Shown in pieces: positions 49,933-60,228 of a stretch of DNA of 64,000 nucleotides. The stretch is from contig JAGTXO010000030.1 in NCBI GenBank assembly GCA_019448385.1, positions 310,001 through 374,000 on the forward strand, given 5' to 3'. Under the pieces are notes generated by a model. It ran no database searches, was not told where the DNA came from, and saw nothing but the letters and a program-made list of their open reading frames with translations. The stretch is from Diacronema lutheri. Lineage: Eukaryota; Haptophyta; Pavlovophyceae; Pavlovales; Pavlovaceae. Made by a program: the position numbers and the translations under genes. Numbering within the stretch: the first letter of the stretch is position 1; each line of letters opens with the position of its first letter.

Positions 49933-51996
49933 ATGCCCCCGACGCGCCTTTGGGTTGGCAACGTGCCGTACAACTCGACGCAGGACGAGCTGGAGACGCT
50001 CTTCCTGCGGCATGGCAAGATCACCAACATCAGCTACCGCGAAGGCTTCTCGTTCATCGACTTTGAGACGGAGGATGAGGCGCACGAGGCCAAGAGCAAG
50101 CTGCACGACACCAACTACCAGGGACGCAGGCTGCAGGTGGAGTTCGCGCGCTCGGACGGACCACGCGCGCGTGGCGAGCGCCACGACGGCCCGCCGCCCG
50201 AAGATGAGTCGGGCTCACGCCACCTCTACGTCGCGCGCATCCCCGAGGCGGTCTCGGTTGACGAGCTGCGCGACTTTTTCGCCGTCAATGGCAATGGTGT
50301 GTGGCGCCTTCATCCGCCCGCCCACGCGGCCGGCCCGTGCGCTGGGCCACGACTGCGCGCTCTTCGTGGCGCGCGTGGAGCGCCTCATCCAGTTGGCATG
50401 GAATGCTCTTTCATGATGGCCTCGCACGCGCGCGCAGCGTGCGCGCGCGAGGGCGCGCGTCGGGCGCGCCTGGCTTGAGCGCGCGCGTTGATTGGGCGGT
50501 CACGCTCGCGGATCGAGCGTGAAGCCGATCGGCACGGACTTGGCTCGTGGCCATTTGGGCCTCGCTGGGCTCGTCACCCCAGGAGCTTTTTGCCATGGGC
50601 ATCCCCGCCGCCGACAGCGCGCGCTACGGCCGGTGCAGCCAGTGGGGATGGCACGGAGCACTGGGGAGAGGACTGGGCGACTTGGCAGGGCGTGGCCACT
50701 GGGCAGGTCTGGGGCAGGTTTGCGTGGCACAGCTCACCGGTCCGCACTTGCTGCGTGCCGCTTTCTTCGCGTCTCTTTTTCAGCCTGGTTTTTCCCACCT
50801 TCTTCCCTGCCGAGCGCCGCGCACCGCCGACGCCGTCACTCAAACCCGTGCGCGCCCCGCCTTGCCCCCCTTCAACCCTCCACACCCAACACTAAACCAC
50901 ACGCGCAGTTCTCAACGTGAAGATGCTACCTCAGAAGGGCGAGTTCAAATCGGCGTTCGTCGATTTTGAGCACCCGGCCGAGGCCGCTGCCGCCTTTCGC
51001 TCCAGCGCCAAACTGCACGGCGCCACGCTTCGCCTTGACTATAACCACCGCACGCCGCGTCCTCCGCACGCCGGCGCGCGCGGCATCGACGGGCCCGGCG
51101 GTTATGAGCGCGGTGGGCGCGAGCGGTTGGACGATCGGTACGGCGCGTACGGCGGGCGCGAGCGCGAGTACGGCTACGAGCGCGGCGGCGGCGGCGGCGG
51201 CTACGAGCGCGGCGGCGGTGGCTACGGAGGCGGCTACGAGCGCGGCGGCGGCGGGTACGGCGGCGGTGGCTACGGCGGGAACGAGCGCGACTATGATTAC
51301 GAGCGCGGCGGTCCGCGCGGCGGCGGCGGCTACGAACGTGGCGGCGGCGGCTACGCGCCGCACGACGGATACGGCGATCGCCCGCCCATGTACGAGCGCG
51401 CCGGCCCAGCCTACGAGCGCGCCGGCCCAGCCTACGAGCGCGCCGGCCCGGCCTACGACGCGGGCGGCGCGCCGTACGGGGGACGCGGTGGTTACGATGA
51501 CCGGCGTGACCCATACGATGGCCGGCGTGACCCAAATGACCGGCGCGAACCGCTCCCGCCGCCGCTGCCCGCGCTCTACGCGCCGCCGACGCGTGAGCCA
51601 TACCCCGACGAGCGCCGCGGACCGCCATCGTACGAGCGCGACGAGCGCGGCGCGTACGGCGGGCCGCGCGGCGGGTACGATGAACGCGGGCGCGGGTACG
51701 GCGGTGGGTACGGAGACGCCGCGGCCGGGCGCGAGTACGAGTGCGCGCAGCCGCTCTCGGCGGGGCCGCCGCCCGACTACGGCGCGCGCGCGCCGCCCGG
51801 CCGCTCCTCCGCCGAGCGCGGCGCAGGCGGGTATGGCGGGCGCGACGATCGTGAGCGCGACCGTGCGGGCGGCCCACCGTATGGTAGTGGCGCGCGTCCG
51901 GACTACGCGTCCGACGAGTACGCGCGTGGCGGAGGCCCGCCGCCGCCGATGGGCGCGTCCGCGCGCGGGTACGACGACTACGGGCCGCGCCGCTAA
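49933..51996 (+). CDS. Two-RRM RNA-binding protein with a YERGG-rich tail
   Basis: Exons 49933-50296 and 50909-51996 give 483 aa in frame. RRM1 is residues 4-75 (LWVGNVPYNS as RNP2 and GFSFIDFETE as RNP1). RRM2 starts RHLYVARIPEAVSVDELRDF and is split by the 612-nt intron, continuing LNVKMLPQKGEFKSAFVDFE. The rest (about 300 residues) is Arg/Gly/Tyr-rich with YERGG and YERAGPA repeats. The layout is like SR and hnRNP-type splicing or mRNA-binding proteins, and the tail is of the phase-separating kind. The RRM2 RNP1 (KSAFVDFE) is only partly canonical. It is divergent from the lipid-binding gene, 109 bp between ATGs. Confidence 0.85.
50297..50908 (+). other. Long 612-nt intron of the RRM gene, compositionally distinct
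   Basis: More than twice the length of most introns here. It has a lower-GC 3' part with pyrimidine blocks near 50760-50810, and a C-box-like ATGATGG at 50415. It could hold an alternative exon or a small RNA; I could not confirm either. Confidence 0.4.
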
Positions 51997-52405
51997 AACC
52001 GAAAGAGCGCAAGTGCCGCGACCACAGCCACAACCGTCGCGCGGACATTCGTGGCACACGGGCACACGGGCACCCCACCCCCCTGAGACGTGCGCTGTGC
52101 TCTGGGCGACACCCGTCTGGCTCGGAAAAGGGGCGGGATGCCGCGGAGGCTGACGCCCAGCGCGCACAGGCAGTGGCTTACGCCGACGCGCTTGACTCGG
52201 CCGACAATGACTAAGAGCGCGCAAACGCCGCGATCGCGCGTCAAATGCGGCGAGCCGGGCAACCCGCCCGCCCGCATGCGATTGCGCAGGGCCGTCAGCT
52301 GTGCCTCCTCGTTGGCCCGCGGCGCGCGCTCCGCGCTCGCCGTGCTGGGGCCAGCGGCGAGCCAACCGGCCGGTCGGCAGGCCAGCCAATTGGATTTGGC
52401 CAATC
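51997..52405. other. 409-bp convergent intergenic region
   Basis: It lies between the stops of the RRM gene and the coiled-coil gene. Short ORFs only; I see no RNA gene or repeat of note. Confidence 0.5.
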
Positions 52406-52606
52406 TCAGTGAAACGCCTCGTCCTCGAGCTTCTTCTTGAGCTCCTCGAGCTTGGATTCGAGCATGCGCTGCGAGCTCTCGAGGCCGGACGATGCGCGCG
52501 GCGGCGCGGGGCTCCTGCCCATCTGCGCGTGCGAGCCGGCGCCGCCGCCCGCCGGCGCCTGCGCGCTGAACGCGCCCAGGCTGCCGCCCGCAGACTCATA
52601 ACGCCC

Positions 52607-52640
<34 letters not shown>

Positions 52641-54112
52641 GCCGAGCCGAGGCCGCCACCGCCGCCGCCGCTCGGTGGGTAAGTGCTCGAGTAGTAACCG
52701 CCGCCGCCGGCGGGCGCGGGCGTTCCGCGCGCCTGCTTCACGTCGCGCAACTCCGCCTGCAGCCGCGACGTCGTGGATGCGCGCAACCCGGCGGCGGGCG
52801 AGCGAGCGCGTGCGCCGTAGTCGGCAGCGGTCGGCGCGGGCCCAAAGCCACCCGCCATGGAGCCGCCCGGCGCGCTCATCGCGATGAGCTTGGCCGCCTC
52901 GGGCGAGAGCGCGCCCGCACCCATGCCTAGCATGCCACCCGCCGCGCTGCGCGTCTTGACGCGCCGGCGCAGGTCGTCGACCTCGTTCTCGAGGAGCTTG
53001 AGGCTCTCCTCTAGGGAGGTACGCGCCTTCACCTCGGCCGCGTGGCGCGCGCGCAGCTTGAGCAGCTCGTCCTCCTGCTCGAGGCGGAGCGCCTCGGTCT
53101 GCTTCTTGGCGGACATCTCGCGCTCCGTCCGGCCGCGCAGCAGCCGCAGCTCGTCCTCGCGCTGCGCGAGCGTGTCCTGCAGCACGGTCTTTGTCTTCTC
53201 GTCGGCGGAGAGCGTCACGAGCGCCTCCTGCAGCTCGTTGGTGAGGCGGCGCTGGATCTGCTCGCCCTCGGCACGGCCGCGCGCCTCAATTTGCAGCTTG
53301 CGCCGCAGCTCCGAATTCGACTCCTCCAGCGCGCGGCTGCCCTCCTCGAGCTCGGCGCGCACGCGGTTTGCGAGCGCGAGCCGGTTGTGTACGTCCGTCA
53401 GCTCTTCCTCGTACAGCTTCTGCGTCTCCTCCATACCGGCGCGCGCCTCGACCTCGGCGGAGTGGCGACGTTTGTACAGCGCGAGCTCCTGCTCCGTCTT
53501 CTTCTTGACGAGCACCGCGTCCTGCAGCTGCTTGCTCTCGCCCTCGTGCCGAGCTCGCAGCTCGGCGAGCTGCGCCTCGGTCGAGTCGGCGCCGTCGCGC
53601 AAGTCGGCGGCCTCCTGCTTGGCGGTGGCGAGGGTGTGTCGCAGGTCGGCGAGCTCTTGGTCGAGCAGCTTGCGCCCCTCCTCGAGCCCCTGCCGCGCGC
53701 GCAGCTCCGACTCGAGCCGGCGGCGCGCAGCGAGCAACTCCGAGTTGGCCTCGGAGAGCTGCACCTCGAGCGCGTTGTGCGCGTCGAGGACCTCGGAGAG
53801 CTGAGATGCAAGGCCGCGCGTCGTGTCGTCGGAGCGCTGCTTGGACTCCTCAAAGCCCGCGCGCCCGCGCGCGTCCGCTGCCTGCGACTTTCGTAGCTCA
53901 GTGAGCTCCTGCACGAGCCGTCTGTTCGCGCCCTCAAGCTCGATGCGGTCATGCATGTCGGCGTCGACGCGGTTCTGTAGCGTAGCGAGCTCCTCCTCGA
54001 GTAGCTTTTGCGATTGCTCGAGCCCCGCGCGCGCGCGCGTCTCCGCCCCCAGCTTCCGCTTCAGCATGATCAGCTCGCCCTCGGGCTCTCGCCGCTCGAG
54101 GTCACGCATCAT
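52406..54112 (-). CDS. Long coiled-coil protein with internal repeats
   Basis: 568 aa from ATG 54112. Residues 1-390 are an almost unbroken heptad coiled coil. It is built of pseudo-repeats that each start with A/G-R-A-x-x-E-E/Q, such as ARAGLEQSQKLLEEELATL, ARQGLEEGRKLLDQELADL, ARAGMEETQKLYEEELTDV and ARTSLEESLKLLENEVDDL, seven or so in all. A Gly/Ser/Tyr-rich linker (about 400-530) with a run of 12 Gly and a short closing helix (SSQRMLESKLEELKKKLEDE) follow. It looks like a filament or cytoskeletal scaffold protein. There is no motor or enzyme domain and no family I can name. Confidence 0.7.
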
Positions 54113-54207
54113 GGGGCCCCAGAGAAAGGCGTTTCACGCGCGTTCAAAAAGCGCGGACCTTATTACATGCGAGGGGCGATGGAAGTGAACGGAGCGCGTT
54201 GCCGGAG

Positions 54208-54248
<41 letters not shown>

Positions 54249-54842
54249 TTCCCCCCCCCGCGCGCGCGCTGCACGATACGCGCGTGGGCGCGAGCGTGTC
54301 CGTGCGATGCCGTCGCGTGCTCGCCGCGCGCGCCCACCGGATGCAGCCCGGTTGGCGCGCGCGGTGGGGCGCATACATTCGGATCCTCAAGCCGACTATG
54401 GACAGTGCAGACCACGCGATGTCACGCAAAAGTAGCCGTGTGCGCGCGCGCGCGCAAGGCGGGCGGATGCCGGTCGATGTTCCCGCCACCGCACACACAG
54501 CGCGCCCGGCCAGCGCCCCGACGTGCCCTTCGCCGCCGGCGCATCCGCCCATGGCCGAGGGTGTCCTCGTGCACGGCGCGCCGGGCGGGTGGGTTCATCG
54601 CGATGTATGACTGTACGATAGTGGAGCTCGGCGCGGGGCGGGGGCGTGCGCGTCGTCCGAGCGTTGTGAGGATTTTGCAGCCAGACTTTCCCAACAAGCA
54701 GCCGGTCGCTCCATCGTGATGCAAATGAGCCCGTCCGTTCCCGCCATTTGGGCCTCCGCCTTTTTTGAGGTGAAGGGCGTACGCCAATCTGCCAGTCCGG
54801 GAATTGCGGTCCCGCCACCCTGCGCATCCAGTCCAAGAACAA
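54113..54842. other. 730-bp divergent intergenic region with a C41 tract
   Basis: It lies between the ATGs of the coiled-coil gene (minus) and the carbonic anhydrase gene (plus). C41 lies at 54208-54248, followed by TT and C10. It probably holds both promoters and 5' UTRs. No gene is supported; the ORFs here are GC-driven shadows. Confidence 0.5.
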
Positions 54843-56456
54843 ATGCCCTTCCGACGACGAGCGCAGCCGACCGGCGAGCCCATCGGCGAGGCGAGCGTGG
54901 AGGCGATCGTCGCTGAGATGGCCGCGTCCGCCGCTGAGGCCATCGCCGTGCAGTTCAACGAGACCGTCTCCGACGTCGCCAAGTCGTTCTCGGGAGCTCC
55001 GCTCGCGCCAATGAGCGCGGATCGCGGCGCAAGCAAGATCTCGCTCACCCTTGACACGAGCACGGTGGTGGCGATCGGCGTCGGCCTCATCTTGCTCGCC
55101 TCGCTCGTCGTCAACATTGTCGCCGTCACCTGCCTCTTCATCAGCTCGCGACGCACCGCGAGCAGCTCGCCGTCGTCGCCGACCGTGCAGTACCTGATCG
55201 CACCGCCGGCTGCGCCGATGGGCGAGGCCGTCTCGCCGGGCGTGCCGGCGTCGCACAAGGATGCGGCGGAGACGATTCGTCGCTACGCCACGACGGCCAC
55301 GCGCCGCCGCCCCAACAGCGAACTCTCCACGCCGACGACCGAGGAGGCGGTCGAGATGCATGCTGCGCGCCACGCCGAGGTCAAGGCCAAGTCGGCGCGC
55401 GACATCCTCTCCGACCTCAAGGCGGGCAACGCGCGCTTCTGGACGGGACAGTCCACGCGCCCCGATTTTGGCCTCATCGAGCGCCGCGCGCTCATCAACG
55501 GGCAGGCACGCGCGGCGCCACGCGCCGGCGCGCGTGGGCCCTGCGCCCAGCACGTGGTGTGCGCGCTCACGCGCCGACCACGCGCGCGCCTCCCGTCGAC
55601 AGGCGCCCAAGGCGATGGTGCTCGGCTGCTCGGACTCGCGCGTACCAATCGAGATCGTGTTTGACCAGGGCCTCGGTGGGAAGAGCTGCGCGCGCAGCTG
55701 GGCAGCGGCGCGCGCGCTCACAGCGCTCCGCCCCCATCGCGCATCGCTGCTCAGCGCACGCCCCCATCGCGCATCGCTGCTCAGCACACGCCCCCATCGC
55801 GCATCGCTGCTCAGCGCTCCGCCCCCATCGCGCATCGCTGCTCAGCGCTCCGCCCCCATCGCGCATCGCTGCTCAGCGCACGCCCCCATCGCGCATCGCT
55901 GCTCAGCGCACGCCCCCATCGCGCATCGCTGCTCAGCGCACGCCCCCATCGCGCATTGCTGCTCACTCCGCGTGCCCGACTGTCGCGCTTTGCCCCTCCC
56001 CTCTTGGCGCCTTTCCCCGCAGGCGACGTGTTCGTCGTGCGCAACGCGGGCAACCTCTGCGGCGAGAAGTGCGCTGGCACGATCGACTACGCGATCCACC
56101 ACCTCGGCATCAAGCTCATCGTCGTCCTCGGCCACCAGGGCTGCGGCGCGGTGAAGGCGGCGCAGCTGCCTACCAAGGCGATCATGGGCGAGTCGCCCAA
56201 GCTCAAGGACATGCTCCTCGATATGAAGCGCACGCTCGCGCACTGCTCGGACACGCTTGAGCGCATTGAGGACCCGTCGGCGCGCGACCGCGTCGCCGTG
56301 ATCGCCAACGCGCAGGCGCAGGTCGCCAAGATCCTCGAAGACCCGGGCGTGCAGAAGAAGGTGGACGGCGGTGAGGTGCTCGTCGTCCCCGCCTTCTACG
56401 AGATTACGTCGGGCATTGTCGATTTCATCGAGAGGCCGGCGCCGGCCAAGGCGTGA
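54843..56456 (+). CDS. Beta-carbonic anhydrase with an N-terminal membrane segment
   Basis: It interconverts CO2 and bicarbonate, likely for inorganic-carbon supply. Exons 54843-55505, 55603-55675 and 56023-56456 give 389 aa and close exactly. Intron 1 is GC-AG (CAG|GCACGC) and intron 2 GT-AG. Residues about 78-102 form one membrane segment (STVVAIGVGLILLASLVVNI), so the enzyme is probably anchored. The catalytic core has zinc ligands in LGCSDSRVP (Cys and Asp) and GHQGCGAVK (His and Cys), plus VFVVRNAGN. A linker with many basic residues (125-150) separates anchor and enzyme. Intron 2 holds eight 30-bp tandem repeats. Orientation and compartment are not evident. Confidence 0.9.
55721..55963 (+). 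repeat. 30-31-bp tandem repeat, eight copies, in a carbonic anhydrase intron
   Basis: The unit contains CGCCCCCATCGCGCATCGCT; copies start at about 55721, 55752, 55782, 55812, 55843, 55874, 55904 and 55934 and differ mainly at GCGCACG versus GCGCTCCG. They directly abut, without spacers, so this is a minisatellite and not a CRISPR array. Confidence 0.92.
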
Positions 56457-56917
56457 GCTCTGCTTATATCCCCCCCCCCCCCTCCCCCCCCCCTTACCAT
56501 TATTTGCCGCGTCTCTCGTCTCGTCCTTTTCTTTCACTCGAGCCGTGTGCCGAAGGCTGGTGCTGATGCCGACCAGAACGTCCTCCGATTCCAGTGCAGG
56601 CGTTACGAGCGCCGCGACCCTGTGGCGCTACGCCTTTGCCTGTCTGGCTCCCGACTCCACATTCATGGAGATGCGATTCGCTGGGCAGGCAGGCCAGTCG
56701 ACGTGGTCGGCGGCCAATGTCGGTCTAGAAGGGCGAGCTCTGATGCGCTGCTCCGTGTCGGAGCGCGCGCGAGTTGCGAGGCCCAACCCGTCGCTCACGC
56801 TGGACGTCTCAACGTTTGCGCAGCAGCACGCGCTGAGAACGTGGCGTCTGTAATGCCGGCATGGGGGGAGGGGGGTGGGGGGCTGAGAGGGCAACGGACA
56901 TTGCCTCCTCAGAGTCG
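56457..56917. other. 461-bp convergent intergenic region
   Basis: It lies between the carbonic anhydrase stop and the stop of the isomerase-like gene. There is a C13 run and further C tracts at 56470-56493 and a pyrimidine-rich stretch to 56540. An ORF of 95 codons from 56567 has no recognisable content and is not called. Confidence 0.5.
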
Positions 56918-58753
56918 TCAAGACCAAACGCTGAGCACGTCGCCGACGGCGTGAAAGGCGAGGAATGAGCCCGATGGGCCGAGGGGCGCGTGCGCGACTG
57001 CCGCTCCCGCCGCGTCGCCGCGCAGGATGCGCGCCCACGTGCTCGCGTCGGACGCAGTCTCCGCGGGCGCCGCGCAGGTGCGTGCGGCAGCGGAGGCCGC
57101 GAGTCGCACGTCCGTCCCGGCGGGTACGAAGAGCGCGAGGCCAGGCGCCGCCGTGCGGTGCACGCGCGGGCTGAACGGCGCGTGCGCGCACTCGTCGATG
57201 GCGCCGCTGCCCGACACGACGAGCACGAGCGCTGGCGCGTCGACTGCTGGCAGCACGCATTCCGCGCCGGGCGGCAGGGCGCAGCGCGAGAGGGAGCATT
57301 GGGTGCTCCCTCCAGCGCGCGTGCCCGCGCTGCTGCTGTCGCCGGCATCCGCGCGAGCACGCGCGCGGCTCGAGAAGACGAGCATGTGCGGCGCAACGCG
57401 GGCAGGTGCGAGGAGCGCAGCGCCAGGCGGCGAGGCGCGGAGCTGCCGCGCGGCCGCGCGCGCGGGCGGCCGGGGTGGGCGCGTGGGGGGTTGGAATGCG
57501 GGTCGGGGTCCTCACGCTAGCGCACGGCCCCTGGACGCGTGCGCAACCCAGCGCGTGCCGGCAGCGCGCGCAGCACGCCGGCCGCCGGCGCGCGCACGCG
57601 CGCGGCGCGCACGAGGGCGCAGAAGGTGGCGATGTCGCGCGACTGGTCCGTGAGACCAGCACGCGCCTCGTCGTCGCAGCGCGGCGCGCAGCAGAGCGCG
57701 CTGCCCGCGAGCAGGCACCACGGCTCGCCCGGCGAGATGCCGACCGCGTCGCCCGGCACGAGCTCCTCCGCGCGGAGCAGAAACGCTGCGGCAACGCACG
57801 CGCCGTCGCCGCTGTGGAGGGCGTGCAACGCCGCGCAGATGCGCTCGTGCCGCGGCGCCATGCCGTCGGCCGTCGCTGCGACGCGCGCGCTGAGCTGCAT
57901 AAGCGCCGCCTCGAGCGCGGCTGCGGGCGCGGTGAGGATGGCGCGCGACAGGTCGCGCAGCGCCTCCACCACGTCGGCCGCACCGCCGCGCGCGGGCCCG
58001 CGGTGCGCGGCGGCGGCGGCGGCGGCCGTGTCAGCTTCGGCGGTGGCCGCCGCGTCGAGGGCGGCGAGGCGCTCGGCGCAGCCGGGCAGCGCAAACACCT
58101 CCGCGCTCTCTCCGAAGCGCGCGCAGATCACCGCGGCCGGCGCGAAGCCGCGCAAAAGCACGCACGGCTCGACCGCAACGACGAGCTCAAGGTCATCGGT
58201 TGGCAGAGCGTACGGGTCGAGGTGCGCACGGACGTGCGCGGCGCGCGGAGAGGCGCTGCCCGGCCGTACGCGGAGCGGCGTCGGCCTGGCCGCGGAGAGC
58301 ACCTTGAGCACGAATGGCAGCGCGTCGCCTGGCGGGAGGACGCGCTGCGCAACGGCGCGCGCACGCGCACACGCGCCGGCGCCGAGCGCGCGTGCCTTTT
58401 CTGAGCCGAGCGGCGGAGGCGTGCAATGCAGCGCACGCGGGCCACGCGCGTACCCTCGAGCCGGCAAGATGCGGCTGGTGCTTGAGCAGGTCAATGAGCG
58501 GCGTGCTCACCGGCCCAGCCGGCGACGGCACCGTGACGAGCGCCGGGTCGCGCGGGTGCGTTCCGAGCCGCAGCTCGCCAAACGGGACGGCTGGGTCCGT
58601 GAGGAGCACCTCCGAGTCGACGTGCGGCAGGTGGTCACTGTCGGCGCCACCCTCGCCGCGCGCCAGCTGCGCCACCAGGCCGGCGTCACCCTTGACGCCA
58701 AACTCGGTCACATGCACGGAAGCGCGCAGCGCGCGCGAGAGCGGTTCGGCCAT
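56918..58753 (-). CDS. Phosphomannose-isomerase-type I homologue lacking metal ligands (likely pseudoenzyme)
   Basis: The layout of type I mannose-6-phosphate isomerase is clear across three exons (58753-58454, 58344 to about 57577, about 57442-56918; about 530 aa). Exon 1 has FGELRLGTHPRDPALV (family YAELWMGTHP). Exon 2 has LPFVLKVLSAARPTPLRVRP (family LPFLFKVLSVAKALSIQAHP), LELVVAVEP, PGDAVGISPGEPWCLLAG and ARAGLTDQSRDI. Exon 3 is the second cupin (CALPPGAECVLPA, LALFVPAGTDV). The zinc site is lost: Q-x-H reads R-V-R and the PHAY His reads W, so isomerase activity is unlikely. Intron 1 (58345-58453) is firm; the second donor could be 57576 or 57525. A regulatory or sugar-sensing role is possible. 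Confidence 0.75.
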
Positions 58754-59067
58754 GATCGGGCGAAAACTGGACGGCGGTCGTATGCGTAAAAGTAGTCTGT
58801 CCTTGTACTGGAAAGACCGTCTACAAGAGAGGACTATAAACCGTCTACGCCGATCGTAGACTTGTCCATTATTGTGCAGCGCACTGCTCCGCGGCCCCAT
58901 CGTGCAGCGCGCGCGCTCCTCGAGCCCTAGAGGTCCGCCGCGCGACGGCGCGCGCCTCGCTGCCGCCGCGCGCAACGTACCGCCCAACGCGACGCGCGCC
59001 GAGCCGACACGCGCACGCGCGCCGCGCCGCGACGCCACGCCGCGCCGCGCCTGCCGCGTGCAGCACG
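58754..59067. promoter_or_regulatory. 314-bp divergent promoter region with TATAAA and an inverted repeat
   Basis: TATAAA lies at 58835-58840 on the plus strand. ACCGTCTAC occurs at 58816-58824 and 58840-58848, and GTCTAC (58843-58848) is mirrored by GTAGAC (58856-58861). It is AT-richer than its flanks. It probably serves the isomerase-like gene (minus) and the FAR1-like gene (plus). Confidence 0.45.
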
Positions 59068-60069
59068 ATGCCGCTCAACAGCTTCTTCGCCCGCGCGGCG
59101 TCAGGCTTCTTCTTCACCGCGCGTGCCAGCTCGCCACCCCCGCCATCAACGCCGGGGCTCTCGGGCGTGCGCTCCCAGAGCGTCGCGGCCTCCCCAAGCG
59201 GGCCACAGCGGCCGCAGGCGATGTCGCCGACGCCGCAGGAGGGCTTCTGCAAGTCGCCGACACGGTCGAGTCCGCGGCTCGTGAATCGATCACCGCATGC
59301 CATGCCGCCCGCCACCGCTGGCAGCGCCGCCGCTAGGGACTTACCGAAGATCAAGGACCCGCGCCGCGAGCTCTTTGTGGTCAACGCGGCCTTCGACAAG
59401 CGCAAGCTCCAGGTGCCCTCCGACCTGCCGAGGGGTCCGTGGCCCAAGTTCAAGGACGCGAAGATCAGCCTGCAGACGTGGGCGCTTCGCATGGGCTTCA
59501 AATTCGTCTTTACGACGGCGGAGCGGCCGCCCACTAGCAGGGCGGGAGCCAAGCGCTACATGAATTGCGCATACGCAAAGGCGGCCGCAAGCAAGTCGAC
59601 TGCACGCGCGACGACGGCGAAGGGCGACCACTGCAACATGAAGTGCAAATTTCACGTCAACCTTGAGGAGTCGCGCCAAGGCTGGGCAGTCCTAAGCGCC
59701 AACTTCAACCACTCCGAGCACCCCTTTGCCGATCCGTTGGGCGAGAGGGCGGCAGCGGCTCGCGCGACCGCGGGCAGCGGCAAGATGCCCGAATCGCTGA
59801 AGGACCTTGGCATCAAGTTGCGGCGCGCCGGGCAGTCGGCGGCCGACATCGACAAAGTGCTTACGACAGAGGCTGCGCACCAGGAAATTGCGAAGACGTG
59901 GACCAATCACGACATTTACAATGCCTTTTGCAGGGGCACCGCCGAGCAGAACTTGCGCGGCGAGCACAACCGCGCGCGCGAGCGCGAAACGGGCTGCGCG
60001 CCGAGAGGAATTTGCGAGCTCGCGTCAGAGGAAGGAGCTCGGCCCCATGCTAAGAGGGCCAGGCTTTGA
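59068..60069 (+). CDS. FAR1/MULE-type zinc-cluster DNA-binding protein
   Basis: 333 aa from ATG 59068, no intron. After a Ser/Pro-rich N-terminus, residues 105-225 resemble the WRKY-GCM1/FAR1 DNA-binding region that opens MULE (Mutator-like) transposases and FAR1 regulators: LQTWALRMGFKFVFTTAERP, RYMNCAYAK, GDHCNMKCKFHVNLEESRQG and WAVLSANFNHSEHPF, with Cys-x-x-x-Cys then His-x-x-His for zinc. A helical region (KLRRAGQSAADIDKVLTTEA) and a basic tail follow. No transposase catalytic domain is next to it, so it is either a host regulator tamed from a MULE or a cut-down remnant. It ends 30 bp from the convergent kinase gene. Confidence 0.55.
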   Translation: MPLNSFFARAASGFFFTARASSPPPPSTPGLSGVRSQSVAASPSGPQRPQAMSPTPQEGFCKSPTRSSPRLVNRSPHAMPPATAGSAAARDLPKIKDPRRELFVVNAAFDKRKLQVPSDLPRGPWPKFKDAKISLQTWALRMGFKFVFTTAERPPTSRAGAKRYMNCAYAKAAASKSTARATTAKGDHCNMKCKFHVNLEESRQGWAVLSANFNHSEHPFADPLGERAAAARATAGSGKMPESLKDLGIKLRRAGQSAADIDKVLTTEAAHQEIAKTWTNHDIYNAFCRGTAEQNLRGEHNRARERETGCAPRGICELASEEGARPHAKRARL

Positions 60070-60228
60070 CAGTCCCGAGGCCAGGGCGCGCGCACGCGGC
60101 TACTCGGCCGCCGAGCCCATCCCCATCTCGGCGTCGTCGTCGTCGTCGTCCATCGTGAGCGCCTCGCTCGTGCTCGCGCACGGCGCCGAGCCGAGCTGGC
60201 AGTTTGCGAGCTCGCGCCCGAGGAAGGA
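60011..60228. repeat. 26-bp near-identical direct repeat across two gene ends
   Basis: TTTGCGAGCTCGCG followed by three bases and GAGGAAGGA occurs at 60011-60036 and 60203-60228, 24 of 26 bases alike. The first copy codes for the FAR1-like C-terminus on the plus strand; the second lies in the antisense of the kinase gene. Confidence 0.75.

Noticed and set aside
55721-55963. Possible CRISPR-like array
   Set aside because: The 30-bp units abut with no spacers, inside an intron of a eukaryotic gene.
56567-56853. 95-codon ORF between carbonic anhydrase and the isomerase-like gene
   Set aside because: No family feature, and it lies in a convergent 3' region where UTRs are expected.
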